From contig CAWIMD010000002.1 of the NCBI GenBank assembly GCA_963837165.1, positions 744,001 through 808,000 on the forward strand: a DNA stretch of 64,000 nucleotides, in the 5' to 3' direction. The position numbers were made by a program, and so were the translations under genes. The notes beneath the pieces were generated by a model, which had not been told where the DNA came from, searched no databases, and saw only the letters and a list, made by a program, of their open reading frames with translations. Within the stretch, counting starts at the first letter, position 1; each line of letters starts with the position of its first letter. The stretch is from JAENWD01 sp963837165 (GTDB lineage Bacteria; Acidobacteriota; Vicinamibacteria; Vicinamibacterales; JAENWD01). Below, in pieces: positions 46,073 to 53,941 of this stretch.

Positions 46073-47301
46073 CGCCGGCCGCCGATGCCTGGACCGTCGC
46101 CGATCCGACCGAGTGTCCGGTGTGCGGCCGCGATTCCTGCGACGAGCCCGACCACCTGCCGCCGGAGGCCGAGCCGGCCGGCGCCCGCCAGGCGCCCCCG
46201 CCGCGCCTCTCTCTGCGCGCCCCGGCGCTGCTCGACCTGCCGGCGCCTGTCGAGATCGTTGAGGGCGTCGTCTGCGCGGATCAATTGGCCGTCCTCGCCG
46301 CGGAGAGCGGCACTGGGAAGACGTTTGTCTTGCTCAGCCTTGGGGCGGCCGTGGCCGACGGCGTGGGCTGGCATGGCCGCGCCGTAGAGGCCGGCTCCGT
46401 CGTGTATGTGTCCTTCGAGGGCGACGCGCTTCACCTGCGCGTGCGGGCGCTGCACGAGATCGGCGGGCACCGCCTGGCGCGGCTGCACATCATCCGGGCG
46501 AGTGACCCGCTCTCGCCGCGCCTCACCCGCGACGGCGAAGTGGGCTCGCTGGGCGAGGCGCTGATCGCCGCCGAGCTGGACGCGATCGCCCGCGACATCG
46601 AGGCCGCAGGCGAACCGCCGATCCGGCTCTGCATCGTCGATACCGTGCGCGCCAGTCTCACCGGCTCCGAGGACAATTCCGAGGCCGTGAGCGCCTATCT
46701 GCGCGCCGTGCGGCGCCTGATGGCGCACACGCCCGGCGCCGCCTGGCTGCTCGCGCATCACACCGGCTGGCAGGACGGCGAGGCCCCCCGCAAACGCGAG
46801 CGCGGCTCGTCGGCGTGGCGGGGCAATTGTGACGCGACGTTCTACCTCGAAGCCGGCGAGTATGACGCGATGCGCGGGGAGGCCGCCTTGACGCTGCGGG
46901 CGCTCAAGGTGCGCGACGCCGAGCGGCCCGCGCCGTTACATCTCATCCGGCGCCGTGTCAATCTGCTCCTAGCGAACCGCTACGGCGAGCCCGTCACGTC
47001 CTGTGTCATTGAGCGAGACCGCCGCACCCGCGAGGACCGCGAGACGGAGCAGGCGCGCGCCGCGGAGAGCGAGCAGCGGGCGACCGACCGGGTGGTGTTG
47101 CAGGCGATCGCGACCCGACCCGAGGCGGCCACGTCACAGGACCGCATCCGGCTGCTGGTGGGCCTGCGACGCGATCCGGTCTATGCGGCGCTCGCCCGGT
47201 TGCTCGCCCGCGGCTGGCTGGCGCCACCGGCCCGCCAGCGGCACCCCTACACCGTCACCGCGGCCGGCCGGGCTGCGCTCTCCGAGGCGGCCACGACATG
47301 A
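46069..47301 (+). CDS. RepA-like AAA+ replicative helicase/ATPase
   Basis: A 410-aa protein from ATG 46069. A short N-terminal Cys cluster (CPVCGRDSCDEPDH) may bind zinc. The RecA-like core follows: Walker A AAESGTGKTFVLLSLG (about residues 78-93), VVYVSFEGDA, Walker B RLCIVDTVRASL, and a downstream AAWLLAHHTGW with sensor-like His pair. A C-terminal winged helix region (TSQDRIRLLVGLRRDPVYAALARLLARGWL) may recognise DNA. Resembles hexameric RepA of RSF1010-like plasmids. Iteron-like repeats follow directly. Confidence 0.87.
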   Translation: MTPAADAWTVADPTECPVCGRDSCDEPDHLPPEAEPAGARQAPPPRLSLRAPALLDLPAPVEIVEGVVCADQLAVLAAESGTGKTFVLLSLGAAVADGVGWHGRAVEAGSVVYVSFEGDALHLRVRALHEIGGHRLARLHIIRASDPLSPRLTRDGEVGSLGEALIAAELDAIARDIEAAGEPPIRLCIVDTVRASLTGSEDNSEAVSAYLRAVRRLMAHTPGAAWLLAHHTGWQDGEAPRKRERGSSAWRGNCDATFYLEAGEYDAMRGEAALTLRALKVRDAERPAPLHLIRRRVNLLLANRYGEPVTSCVIERDRRTREDRETEQARAAESEQRATDRVVLQAIATRPEAATSQDRIRLLVGLRRDPVYAALARLLARGWLAPPARQRHPYTVTAAGRAALSEAATT

Positions 47302-47303
47302 CC

Positions 47304-47411
47304 CGTCCCGAGCCGTCCCGAGTCGTCCCAAGTGAGTCGTCCCGAGTGAGTGAGTCGTCCCCCCCTTAAGGGGGGACTCACTCAGTCGTGGCACTGGGGT
47401 CGAGTCGTCCC
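47304..47411 (+). repeat. Iteron-like CGTCCC repeats, candidate origin
   Basis: CGTCCC recurs at 47304, 47314, 47324, 47338, 47356 and 47406, mostly as CGTCCCGAG; the first three are exactly 10 bp apart, one helical turn. The array starts 2 nt after the RepA-like helicase stop. Position and phasing suit initiator-binding sites. Confidence 0.5.
47347..47384. other. Large hairpin inside the iteron region
   Basis: CCCCCC-TTAA-GGGGGG (about 47360-47375) is flanked by GAGTGAGT and ACTCACTC, giving a long stem interrupted by a 3-nt bulge. It could be a bidirectional terminator for the replication genes or part of an origin. The A/T centre with GC arms is unusual here. Confidence 0.55.
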
Positions 47412-47447
47412 CGTGTTGGATGGCTACCACGAGGCAAGGGCAGGGCC

Positions 47448-47645
47448 GTGGTTGAGCCCGGCGCCCGTCGACCGCCGAGCCGCATCAAGGGCCGCTCCGC
47501 GCTCACCCGCCGCCTGGTGGCCCTGCAGCTCGCCGTCCACCGATTCGCTCGCCATCGAGCCGTGACGCCCGAGGATCGCCACTGGTGCGCCCGTGTGCTC
47601 GACGCGCTCCAGCTCGCCGCGGACGCGGCCCGGACGAGATCATGA
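47448..47645 (+). CDS. Small basic hypothetical protein
   Basis: A 65-aa Arg-rich helical protein from GTG 47448 (RBS-like GAGGCAAGGG upstream); a GTG at 47388 is also in frame. Sequence ALTRRLVALQLAVHRFARHR then WCARVLDALQLAADA looks like two amphipathic helices. A 42-codon frame overlaps its stop (ATGA at 47642) but I do not call it. The remaining stretch 47646-47944 holds no convincing gene; it may carry the promoter of the late genes. Confidence 0.4.
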   Translation: MVEPGARRPPSRIKGRSALTRRLVALQLAVHRFARHRAVTPEDRHWCARVLDALQLAADAARTRS

Positions 47646-47944
47646 CCGACAGACCACGGGGGGAAAGCGAGATATTCCGTCGGCCGATCCAAGGAACCGT
47701 CGGGCTATGTGATTTTTTCCCGCACGGGTCTGGTACTCCGACACGCAACCCGGAGCGAACCGCGCTGTAACGAAGGCTCTCGTCGTCGGGACAGAGGAGA
47801 CAATGCCCGCGCCCTCGGAGAGCGAATGGCTGTAAGTTGTTGAGAGGGCGGGGCTTACTAGTGTTTGACCCGACGACGAGCCAAAACCGTTCAGCCCCTT
47901 CAGACGGCTGAAGCCGGTTTCATAGCTCAACGGAGAATCAAAGC

Positions 47945-48355
47945 ATGCCACGCGGCGGTGCCCGACCGGGCGCAGGACGAAAACCGAAACCCCTCGCAAC
48001 CTTACTGCTCGCCGGCGCCTTCCGGCCGGCCCGGCACCGGCACCTGCTCGCGACGTCGACGCGACCGGCGGCTGTCCTGGGCGACGGCTGGCACCCGACA
48101 CCGGAGGCGCTCGCGGCGCTGGAGCCGGCGGGCCGGGCGCTGGTGCTGGCGATTGCCGGCGCGTGTGAACTGACCGTGATCGAGGGGGCCGTGCTCGTCG
48201 AAGCCGGCCACGCGGCCGATGCGCTGGCCCGCTGGCGGGCTGTGGAGACGGCAGGGCTGTCGCTGGCGGAGGCGGCGCGCGTCGAGCGCGAGCGCCGGCA
48301 GTGGTCCGGGCTGTTGGCCGGCCTCCTCGCGCAGCTCAAGGTGGAGGCCTCATGA
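47945..48355 (+). CDS. Phage terminase small subunit, P27-like
   Basis: A 136-aa protein opening MPRGGARPGAGRKPKPLATLL, the typical Arg/Gly/Pro N-terminus of P27-family small terminases, followed by helices (LAALEPAGRALVLAIAGACELTVIEGAVLVEAGHAADALARW) as in the oligomerisation domain. Small terminases recognise the packaging site. No large terminase follows, so a helper's motor would be needed. Start of the late run of overlapping genes. Confidence 0.75.
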   Translation: MPRGGARPGAGRKPKPLATLLLAGAFRPARHRHLLATSTRPAAVLGDGWHPTPEALAALEPAGRALVLAIAGACELTVIEGAVLVEAGHAADALARWRAVETAGLSLAEAARVERERRQWSGLLAGLLAQLKVEAS

Positions 48356-48954
48356 AGTTCCGCAAGCCGCCGGTGCGACCCGACGTGCTCCGGCCGTGGC
48401 AGCTCGCTGCGGCGCTCGGGCTTGACTCACCAAGCAGGGCCTCTCGGCGGCGGGGGCCCGGCCCGTCACTGGCAGCAAAGCACGCGGCTAAGCAAAATTA
48501 CGTAGCTACGGAATTTTTTGAGGCCGACCCGGCCATCTATGCGGACGCGCCCGACTTCGACCCGATGTTCGCCGTGGATCTCGACCTGGCCGCCCTCTGG
48601 CGCGCGCACACCGCCGCGCTGATCGGCGAAGCGGAGCGGCGAAAACTGCCGCGGCCGGTGAAGGCCGAATGGCTGGCGCACCCGGCCCATGATTGCGGCA
48701 CCGACTGGCTGCTCGTGAGCGCGGCCCTCCACGGCACGCCCGTGCCGCCCTGGGCGGCCGCTTGGTGGACGGCGCCGCGCCTGGCCGCGCTCGGGCGTGC
48801 GCTCCGCGCCCGGCTCCGGGGCGATCCGGCGGTGCCTCCCGGCAACCTGTTCATGCAGATGGCCGCGGTGGCAGGCTGTTCATTGCCGCTCAACGCGATC
48901 GATGCCTACGCGCTGGCCGTGGTCGAGGGCGTGCCACCGGCCGCCAGCCCATGA
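48352..48954 (+). CDS. Unknown late-module protein
   Basis: A 200-aa protein from ATG 48352, overlapping the small terminase stop (ATGA). It opens MKFRKPPVRPDVLRPWQLAAALGL and has an acidic middle (EFFEADPAIYADAPDFDPMF) and Trp-rich segment (PPWAAAWWTAPRLAALGRAL). It does not show terminase large-subunit Walker or nuclease motifs, nor a recognisable portal. Position between TerS and capsid suggests a head or packaging role. Confidence 0.6.
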   Translation: MKFRKPPVRPDVLRPWQLAAALGLDSPSRASRRRGPGPSLAAKHAAKQNYVATEFFEADPAIYADAPDFDPMFAVDLDLAALWRAHTAALIGEAERRKLPRPVKAEWLAHPAHDCGTDWLLVSAALHGTPVPPWAAAWWTAPRLAALGRALRARLRGDPAVPPGNLFMQMAAVAGCSLPLNAIDAYALAVVEGVPPAASP

Positions 48955-49340
48955 GGAGCCCCGCCGCGGGACGCCCGGCGCCCGGGTGGGCCGTGGAGCC
49001 CCGCACGTCTAGCTCCACCCTCGACGCCATTCTCGGCGAGCTGCGTGCGATCCGGACGCTGCTCGAGCGGCAGGCCGGCGGCCCGGTGGATGACCCCGCG
49101 CGGACCGGGGAACTGCTCGAGATGATTGCGGAGGCGATGCACGACCTTGACCTGCCATTCACCGCTGGTGAAGTGCTCGAGGGCCGCCACCGGCATCACG
49201 GCCTCGATGTCGCACTCGACGCTTTGCACCTGTCGACCACGTCCGCGCTCGGGACGTGGCTCAGAGACGTGCGCGGCCACTCGGTGGCGGGACTGACCGT
49301 TATCCGCGATGGCCGCGACTGGCGGCTCCAGCGCACGTGA
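48951..49340 (+). CDS. Unknown late-module protein
   Basis: A 129-aa protein from ATG 48951, ATGA overlap with the gene before. A helical N-terminal part (TLDAILGELRAIRTLLERQ) looks like a coiled coil; the C-terminal half LPFTAGEVLEGRHRHHGLDVALDALHLSTTSALGTWLRDVRGHSVAG resembles a helix-turn-helix or a short DNA-binding domain. I cannot place it in a family. The small coiled coil might be a scaffold for the capsid protein, which is a guess. Confidence 0.55.
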   Translation: MRSPAAGRPAPGWAVEPRTSSSTLDAILGELRAIRTLLERQAGGPVDDPARTGELLEMIAEAMHDLDLPFTAGEVLEGRHRHHGLDVALDALHLSTTSALGTWLRDVRGHSVAGLTVIRDGRDWRLQRT

Positions 49341-49375
49341 GCACGTCACGTGCCGCACGTCCGTACGATGAAGTC

Positions 49376-50377
49376 ATGACACCACCAACCCGTTTCGGCG
49401 ACCTCAACGTCGCCTACGCGCACTCGAAGCAACTGGCCGAAGTGGCCGATTTCATCGTCGCCAAAGGGCTCGGCGTACCACTCCCGCCCGACAACCGATT
49501 CACGAAGGCCCAGGTGCAGGTGCAGACGACCGGCAATACGGGCGCCCTGACCGCTGAGACGGCGGCGCTGCGCGACATCGTGGCCGGGCGAACCGTGCTC
49601 GGCCAGCTCCCCACCTTCCGGGCGAGACCGCTCCAGCGGATTCCGCGTGAGACCGAGGCCCCGACGGTGGCCTGGCTCGATGAGGCGGGCGCGATCCCGC
49701 TCGCGCGGATGTCCTTCGACAGCGTGACGCTGCAGGATCACAAGCTGGTGTCGTTGCTGGCCGTGTCGAATGAGTTACTGCGATTCGGCGACAGCTCGGC
49801 TCAGAACCTGTTGATTCGGCTGGCGACCCGGCAGCTCGTCCGCGAAGAGGACCGCGCACTGCTCGGGACCGACGCGGGGACGGCGGCGAACCCGGCCGGC
49901 CTTCTCCACGATGTCGTGGGCAGCACGGGCGGCTCTCCGCTGGACCTCGCGTCAGAGCTTGAACTGCTCGTCGCCACGGTGTCCGATGGCCGTCCGACGG
50001 CGCCGGTCTTCATCTGCTCACCTCGGGCCGTCGCGTATCTGGCCGCCGTGGGCGGGGAGACCTTCCGGGACGCGAAGTTGACCGGCGGAACCCTGCTCGG
50101 CGCGCCATTGCTCACGAGTCCAGGCGCCGCGGACAATTTGATTCTGGTGGATGCCGCCGAACTGGTGACGCATGACGGCGGGATTGAGATTAGCGATTCC
50201 GGACACGCCGACCTTGAGATGGTGGACACCCCCAGCGCTGGCGCGGCGACCCGAGTGAGCTGCTTCCAGACCTCGACCGTCGCGATCAAGTTCGTTCACT
50301 TCACGACCTGGGCGAAGTTGCAACCCGACGCGGCCGCGTTCCTGCAACTCGACGCCATCGGTGGGTCGCCGGCATGA
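49376..50377 (+). CDS. HK97-fold phage major capsid protein
   Basis: A 333-aa protein from ATG 49376. It has the E-loop/P-domain pattern of HK97 capsids: RTVLGQLPTFRARPLQRIPRETEAPTVAWLDEAGAIPLARMSFDSVTLQDHKLVSLLAVSNELLRFGDSSAQNLLIRLATRQLVREEDRALLGTD, then an A-domain-like PAGLLHDVVGS and VFICSPRAVAYLAAV. The N-terminus is short, with no delta domain of about 100 residues and no protease gene nearby, so it may assemble without proteolytic maturation. It is the only clear structural gene of the element. Confidence 0.85.
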   Translation: MTPPTRFGDLNVAYAHSKQLAEVADFIVAKGLGVPLPPDNRFTKAQVQVQTTGNTGALTAETAALRDIVAGRTVLGQLPTFRARPLQRIPRETEAPTVAWLDEAGAIPLARMSFDSVTLQDHKLVSLLAVSNELLRFGDSSAQNLLIRLATRQLVREEDRALLGTDAGTAANPAGLLHDVVGSTGGSPLDLASELELLVATVSDGRPTAPVFICSPRAVAYLAAVGGETFRDAKLTGGTLLGAPLLTSPGAADNLILVDAAELVTHDGGIEISDSGHADLEMVDTPSAGAATRVSCFQTSTVAIKFVHFTTWAKLQPDAAAFLQLDAIGGSPA

Positions 50378-50721
50378 CGGCGCCCATGATGATTCACAAA
50401 GATGAAGCGTGGGCCGACTTCGTCGCCCGTGCGGGCGATCACGCCGTGCCGGTCGTGGCGGTCGATGCCCTGCTCCGTGAAGTGGTCCGGGCGCGACGCG
50501 CGGACGCTGAACGCGTGGCGGCCGTTGAACAACGCATACAGCAGCTCGAGGCGCGGCCCGAACTGCGGTACCGCGGCGTCTGGCGAGAGGGTGAGTCGTA
50601 TCATGGCGGCTCACTCGTGACGCGCGCCGGCGGGCTGTGGTACGCCGAACGTCCGACGACGCTCGCGCCTGGCAGTGGTCCGGGGTGGAAGCTCATCGTG
50701 AAGTCTGGGGCCGCGGAATGA
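50374..50721 (+). CDS. Capsid-neighbour protein with carbohydrate-binding-like end
   Basis: A 115-aa protein overlapping the capsid gene stop (ATGA). N-terminal helical/coiled-coil part (VVAVDALLREVVRARRADAERVAAVEQRIQQLE) then a compact beta domain RYRGVWREGESYHGGSLVTRAGGLWYAERPTTLAPGSGPGWKLIVK that matches the small CBM5/12-like (Y-x-x-G-x-x-Y-x-x-G-x-x-V...W) modules found on phage head and tail proteins. May decorate the capsid. Confidence 0.7.
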   Translation: MTAPMMIHKDEAWADFVARAGDHAVPVVAVDALLREVVRARRADAERVAAVEQRIQQLEARPELRYRGVWREGESYHGGSLVTRAGGLWYAERPTTLAPGSGPGWKLIVKSGAAE

Positions 50722-51062
50722 CGCACCGCCCGTGCCATGCAATGACGCCACACGATGCCGCGGCGCTCCTGGTGTCGGCCCTCGAAGCGCGCGGCGCGGT
50801 GTTCGAGCTGGATGCCGACGACTACCTACAAACCGATCTCAACGGGTGCGGCCCCCGTCCGACCGTCCTGCTGGGCCTTGATGCGCGCGCCACGCCATCG
50901 TGATCACCTGTTCCACGGCATCGTGATCACTCATTCCACGCCATCGTGATCACCCGTTCCACGGGTCGTGATCACCGATTCCACGCCTCGTGATCACCGG
51001 TCGGACAACGCTGAGCATCGGGTTCTGCCATCGTGTCGTTGGGAAGATGCCCAAGGAGTGCG

Positions 51063-52634
51063 ATGGCCACGGAACGACTGCTCATGCGACACATTCGAGA
51101 GATTCTGCGGTTGAAGTGGACGTTACGCCGGAGTCACCGGGACACGGCCCGGAGTCTGGGGATCAGTGCGGGCGCAGTCGCCTCGGTGGTGACCCGGGCC
51201 AAGGCGATGGCGCTCACCTGGGACGCCGTCGGCACGCTCAGCGACGACGCGTTGGAGCGCACGCTGTATGGGCCGAAGCTCGGGCTGACCGTGGTCCGGC
51301 CGGGTCCGGATCTGGTCTGGATGCACACGGAGCTGCGCCGGCCGGGCGTGACGCTGGAGCTCCTGCATCTCGAGTATCTGGCGACGCATCCGGACGGCTA
51401 CCGGTATTCGGCGTTCTGCGGGCACTACCGGCGCTGGCTGGCGCAGCAGCGCACCTCGATGCGTCAGGTCCACACGGCGGGCGAGAAAACGTTTGTCGAC
51501 TACGCGGGCCAGCGGCCGTCGTTGGTCGACGCGGCGACCGGCGAGATCGTGCCGGTCGAACTCTTCGTGGCCGTGCTCGGCGCTTCCAACTACACCTACG
51601 CCGAGGCGACCCTCACGCAGCGGAGCGTTGATTTCATCCAGAGTCACACGCACACCGTGGAGTACTTTGGCGGTGTCTCCGCGGTGGTCGTGCCGGATCA
51701 ACTCCGGACGGGCGTCACGGATCCCTGCCGGTATGAGCCGCGGGTCCAGCGGACGTACGCGGACTGGGCGTGGCACTACGGCACGGCGATCGTGCCCGCA
51801 CGGCCCGCGAAGCCTCGCGACAAAGCGAAGGTCGAAGTCGCCGTGCAGGTCGCCGAGCGCTGGATTCTCGCGCGGCTGCGCAACGAGACCTTCTTCACCC
51901 TGGCCGCGTTGAACGCCCGGATCGCCGAGCTCCTCCTCGATCTCAACGACCGTCCGATGAAAGGGTACGGCGGCGCTTCGCGGCGCGCGCTCTTCGAGCG
52001 TTTCGATCGGCCGGCGCTGCAGCCGCTCCCGCGCGATCGCTACGTCCACGCCGACTGGTCCCACGCACGCGTCAATATCGATTATCACGTCGAGGTCGAC
52101 CGGCACTATTACTCCGTCCCGCACGCCTTGATTCACGCCGCCGTCGAGATCTGCCTGACGGCGACGACGGTCGACGTGCTGCTGCGCGGCGCGCGTGTGT
52201 GGCTCCACGTGCGCAGCTATGTGCCCGGTCGTCACACGACGATCCCGGACCACATGCCGAAGGCGCACCGCGCGCATCTGGAGTGGAGTCCCTCCCGCTT
52301 GATCGGCTGGGGCGCCACCATCGGGCGCCACACGGAGGCGCTCGTCCAGGCCTTGCTCGAGAGCCGGCCCCATCCGGAACAAGGCTATCGCTCGTGCCTG
52401 GGCATCCTCCGGCTGGCGAAGCAGCACGGCCCCGAGCGGCTAAACGCCGCGTGCGCCCGCGCGCTCGCCGCCGGCGCGCGCTCGTATCGGCACGTCGACT
52501 CGATCCTCAAACACGGCCTGGACCGGCTGCCCCTGGACGACGAGCCCGCGCCGATCGCGCGGCCGGTGCATGCCAACGTCCGCGGCTCCGCGTACTACGA
52601 ACCGTCGGATCCCGAAGGAGACCGCTCATGCTGA
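51063..52634 (+). CDS. istA: IS21 transposase IstA
   Basis: A 523-aa transposase from ATG 51063, preceded by AGGAG (GTG 51033 is an upstream alternative). N-terminal helix-turn-helix SHRDTARSLGISAGAVASVVTRAKAM; DDE-type rve core with Asp in KTFVDYAGQRPSLVD, Asp in VVVPDQLRTGV and Glu in RDKAKVEVAVQVAERWIL (D-D-E spacing typical of IstA); a C-terminal DNA-binding part HYYSVPHALIHAAVEI. It carries out cut-and-paste or circular-intermediate transposition with IstB. Overlaps istB by 7 nt. Confidence 0.95.
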   Translation: MATERLLMRHIREILRLKWTLRRSHRDTARSLGISAGAVASVVTRAKAMALTWDAVGTLSDDALERTLYGPKLGLTVVRPGPDLVWMHTELRRPGVTLELLHLEYLATHPDGYRYSAFCGHYRRWLAQQRTSMRQVHTAGEKTFVDYAGQRPSLVDAATGEIVPVELFVAVLGASNYTYAEATLTQRSVDFIQSHTHTVEYFGGVSAVVVPDQLRTGVTDPCRYEPRVQRTYADWAWHYGTAIVPARPAKPRDKAKVEVAVQVAERWILARLRNETFFTLAALNARIAELLLDLNDRPMKGYGGASRRALFERFDRPALQPLPRDRYVHADWSHARVNIDYHVEVDRHYYSVPHALIHAAVEICLTATTVDVLLRGARVWLHVRSYVPGRHTTIPDHMPKAHRAHLEWSPSRLIGWGATIGRHTEALVQALLESRPHPEQGYRSCLGILRLAKQHGPERLNAACARALAAGARSYRHVDSILKHGLDRLPLDDEPAPIARPVHANVRGSAYYEPSDPEGDRSC

Positions 52635-53359
52635 CCGAACCGACCCTCGATCGTCTCCGCGCCCTCCGGCTCGGCGCGATGGCCGACGCCTATCGCACGC
52701 AATTGCAGGACCCGGCGATCCGGGCACTCAGCTTCGACGAACGCGTCGGGATGCTCGTCGACGCCGAACATCTCTCGCGCGACAATCGCAAACTCACCCG
52801 ACGCCTGAAGGAAGCCAAGCTGCGGATCCCGAACGCGTGTCTCGAGGACCTGGAGTACGCGCCGTGCCGCGAACTCGATCGGGCGCTGATCCGACAGCTG
52901 GCCACCGGTCGCTGGATCACCGAACGCCGTAACGTCCTCATCACCGGCGCGACCGGCGTCGGCAAGACGTACCTGGGGTGCGCGCTCGGCCAGCACGCGT
53001 GTCGGCAGGGCCACCGGGCGCTCTATCGGCGCGTGCCGCGCTTCTTTCAGGAACTGGCGCTCGCGCGCGCCGATGGCTCCTACACGACCCTGCTCGCGCG
53101 ACTGGCGCGCATCGACGTCCTGATCCTCGATGACTGGGGCCTCGCCGCCGTGACCGACGTCCAGCGCCAGGATCTCCTCGAAGTGATGGAGGATCGTGAT
53201 GCGACCCGCTCGACGATCATCACGAGCCAACTCCCGCGCGATCAGTGGCACGCGTATCTGGGCGACCCGACGATCGCCGACGCCGTCCTCGATCGCCTCG
53301 TCCACAATGCGTTTCCGATCACGCTGAAGGGCCCGTCGCGCCGGAAGGAGAAGGCCTGA
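52628..53359 (+). CDS. istB: IS21 helper ATPase IstB
   Basis: A 243-aa AAA+ protein from ATG 52628 with a GAAGGAG site inside istA. Walker A LITGATGVGKTYLGCALG, Walker B RIDVLILDDWGL, sensor STIITSQLP and R-finger region IADAVLDRLVHNA are clear. IstB, a DnaC-like ATPase, selects targets and activates IstA. The gene looks intact, so the element may still be able to move. Confidence 0.95.
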   Translation: MLTEPTLDRLRALRLGAMADAYRTQLQDPAIRALSFDERVGMLVDAEHLSRDNRKLTRRLKEAKLRIPNACLEDLEYAPCRELDRALIRQLATGRWITERRNVLITGATGVGKTYLGCALGQHACRQGHRALYRRVPRFFQELALARADGSYTTLLARLARIDVLILDDWGLAAVTDVQRQDLLEVMEDRDATRSTIITSQLPRDQWHAYLGDPTIADAVLDRLVHNAFPITLKGPSRRKEKA

Positions 53360-53734
53360 TGACCGACGGGCCGTGGACGGTGCCAGACCCATGGACGCGC
53401 AGACGCGCCCACAGGTCTTTGGAAAACCGCGCGGCCGCGGTTTCCCACACCGCCCACCGCCATCATCGGATCATGAACAGGAGAAGAACGCAGAACGAAC
53501 ACCGACCGGACATTGAGGCACTATCCCTGGAGGCGAACACCGGATAACCTATCCCGCAGCTCAGCGTCGCTTCGCTTCGATCACGATGCCGTGGTCCCCG
53601 TGATCACGATGGCGTGGACGGACTGATCACGATGGGTGGAATGCGCACCTTGAGCCTGATGTCCTCGTCGCGGTCATTTTCGCGCTCGCGGACGAGATCA
53701 AGATGATGATCCGCGCGAGGGCCGTACAGCATTG

Positions 53735-53941
53735 ATGAGCGACCCACCTAGAGGGTTTCTACTCGGGGAGATCGCGCGTTGGTTCATCGTGGTGCCGATA
53801 CTGCGCCTCGCTCGGGTGCGAGGGAGTCAAGATACAGCAGCGTCGAACACATTGGGTCGTCGCGGCGACGAGCGCGAGGTTCATTTTGCGGAAGCTAAAA
53901 TCACAAGCGGTTCTGGATCGGAATATCAAACCGCTTCATGA
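53735..53941 (+). CDS. Doubtful small ORF after the IS
   Basis: A 68-aa frame from ATG 53735, whose A is the last base of the split gene's stop (TGATG), continuing MSDPPRGFLLGEIARWFIVV. The first 30 residues look protein-like, the rest less so and it overlaps the reverse-strand HNH-like gene end by 41 nt. Might be a remnant of a longer late gene. No family recognised. Confidence 0.3.
   Translation: MSDPPRGFLLGEIARWFIVVPILRLARVRGSQDTAASNTLGRRGDEREVHFAEAKITSGSGSEYQTAS

Larger units (their letters stand above)
50882..53647 (+). mobile_element. IS21-family insertion sequence
   Basis: 2766 bp with ends TG...CA. Imperfect terminal inverted repeats: left TGCGCGCGCCACGCCATCG from 50882, right TGCGCATTCCACCCATCG (reverse complement from 53647), both then TGATCA. 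The 6-bp duplication CCTTGA flanks it (50876-50881 and 53648-53653). Subterminal repeats of the CCACGxCATCGTGATCAC unit occur about five times at the left end (50889-50998, about 22-bp period) and three times at the right (53577-53640), as is usual for IS21 transposase-binding sites. Bases 53360-53647 are non-coding right end. Confidence 0.92.
50718..53735 (+). pseudogene. Small late-module gene split by IS21
   Basis: The 5' part (50718-50881) starts ATG overlapping the previous stop and reads MTHRPCHAMTPHDAAALLVS ... TVLLGL. With the IS and one CCTTGA copy removed it joins 53654-53735, reading EPDVLVAVIFALADEIKMMI and RARAVQH, stop. The restored protein is 81 aa with no recognised family. 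In the present sequence the IS supplies an early stop at 50903. The exact frame match on both sides confirms the insertion limits. Confidence 0.75.

Noticed and set aside
47642..47770. 42-codon frame overlapping the small basic ORF
   Set aside because: Too short, no ribosome site of its own and no recognisable features beyond the ATGA overlap.
48352..48954. Large terminase or portal in the gene after TerS
   Set aside because: Only 200 aa and no Walker A/B, nuclease or portal signature could be seen.
50889..50998. Regular about 22-bp repeats resembling a CRISPR array
   Set aside because: No unique spacers, no cas genes, and matching inverted copies at the other end show they are IS21 subterminal repeats.
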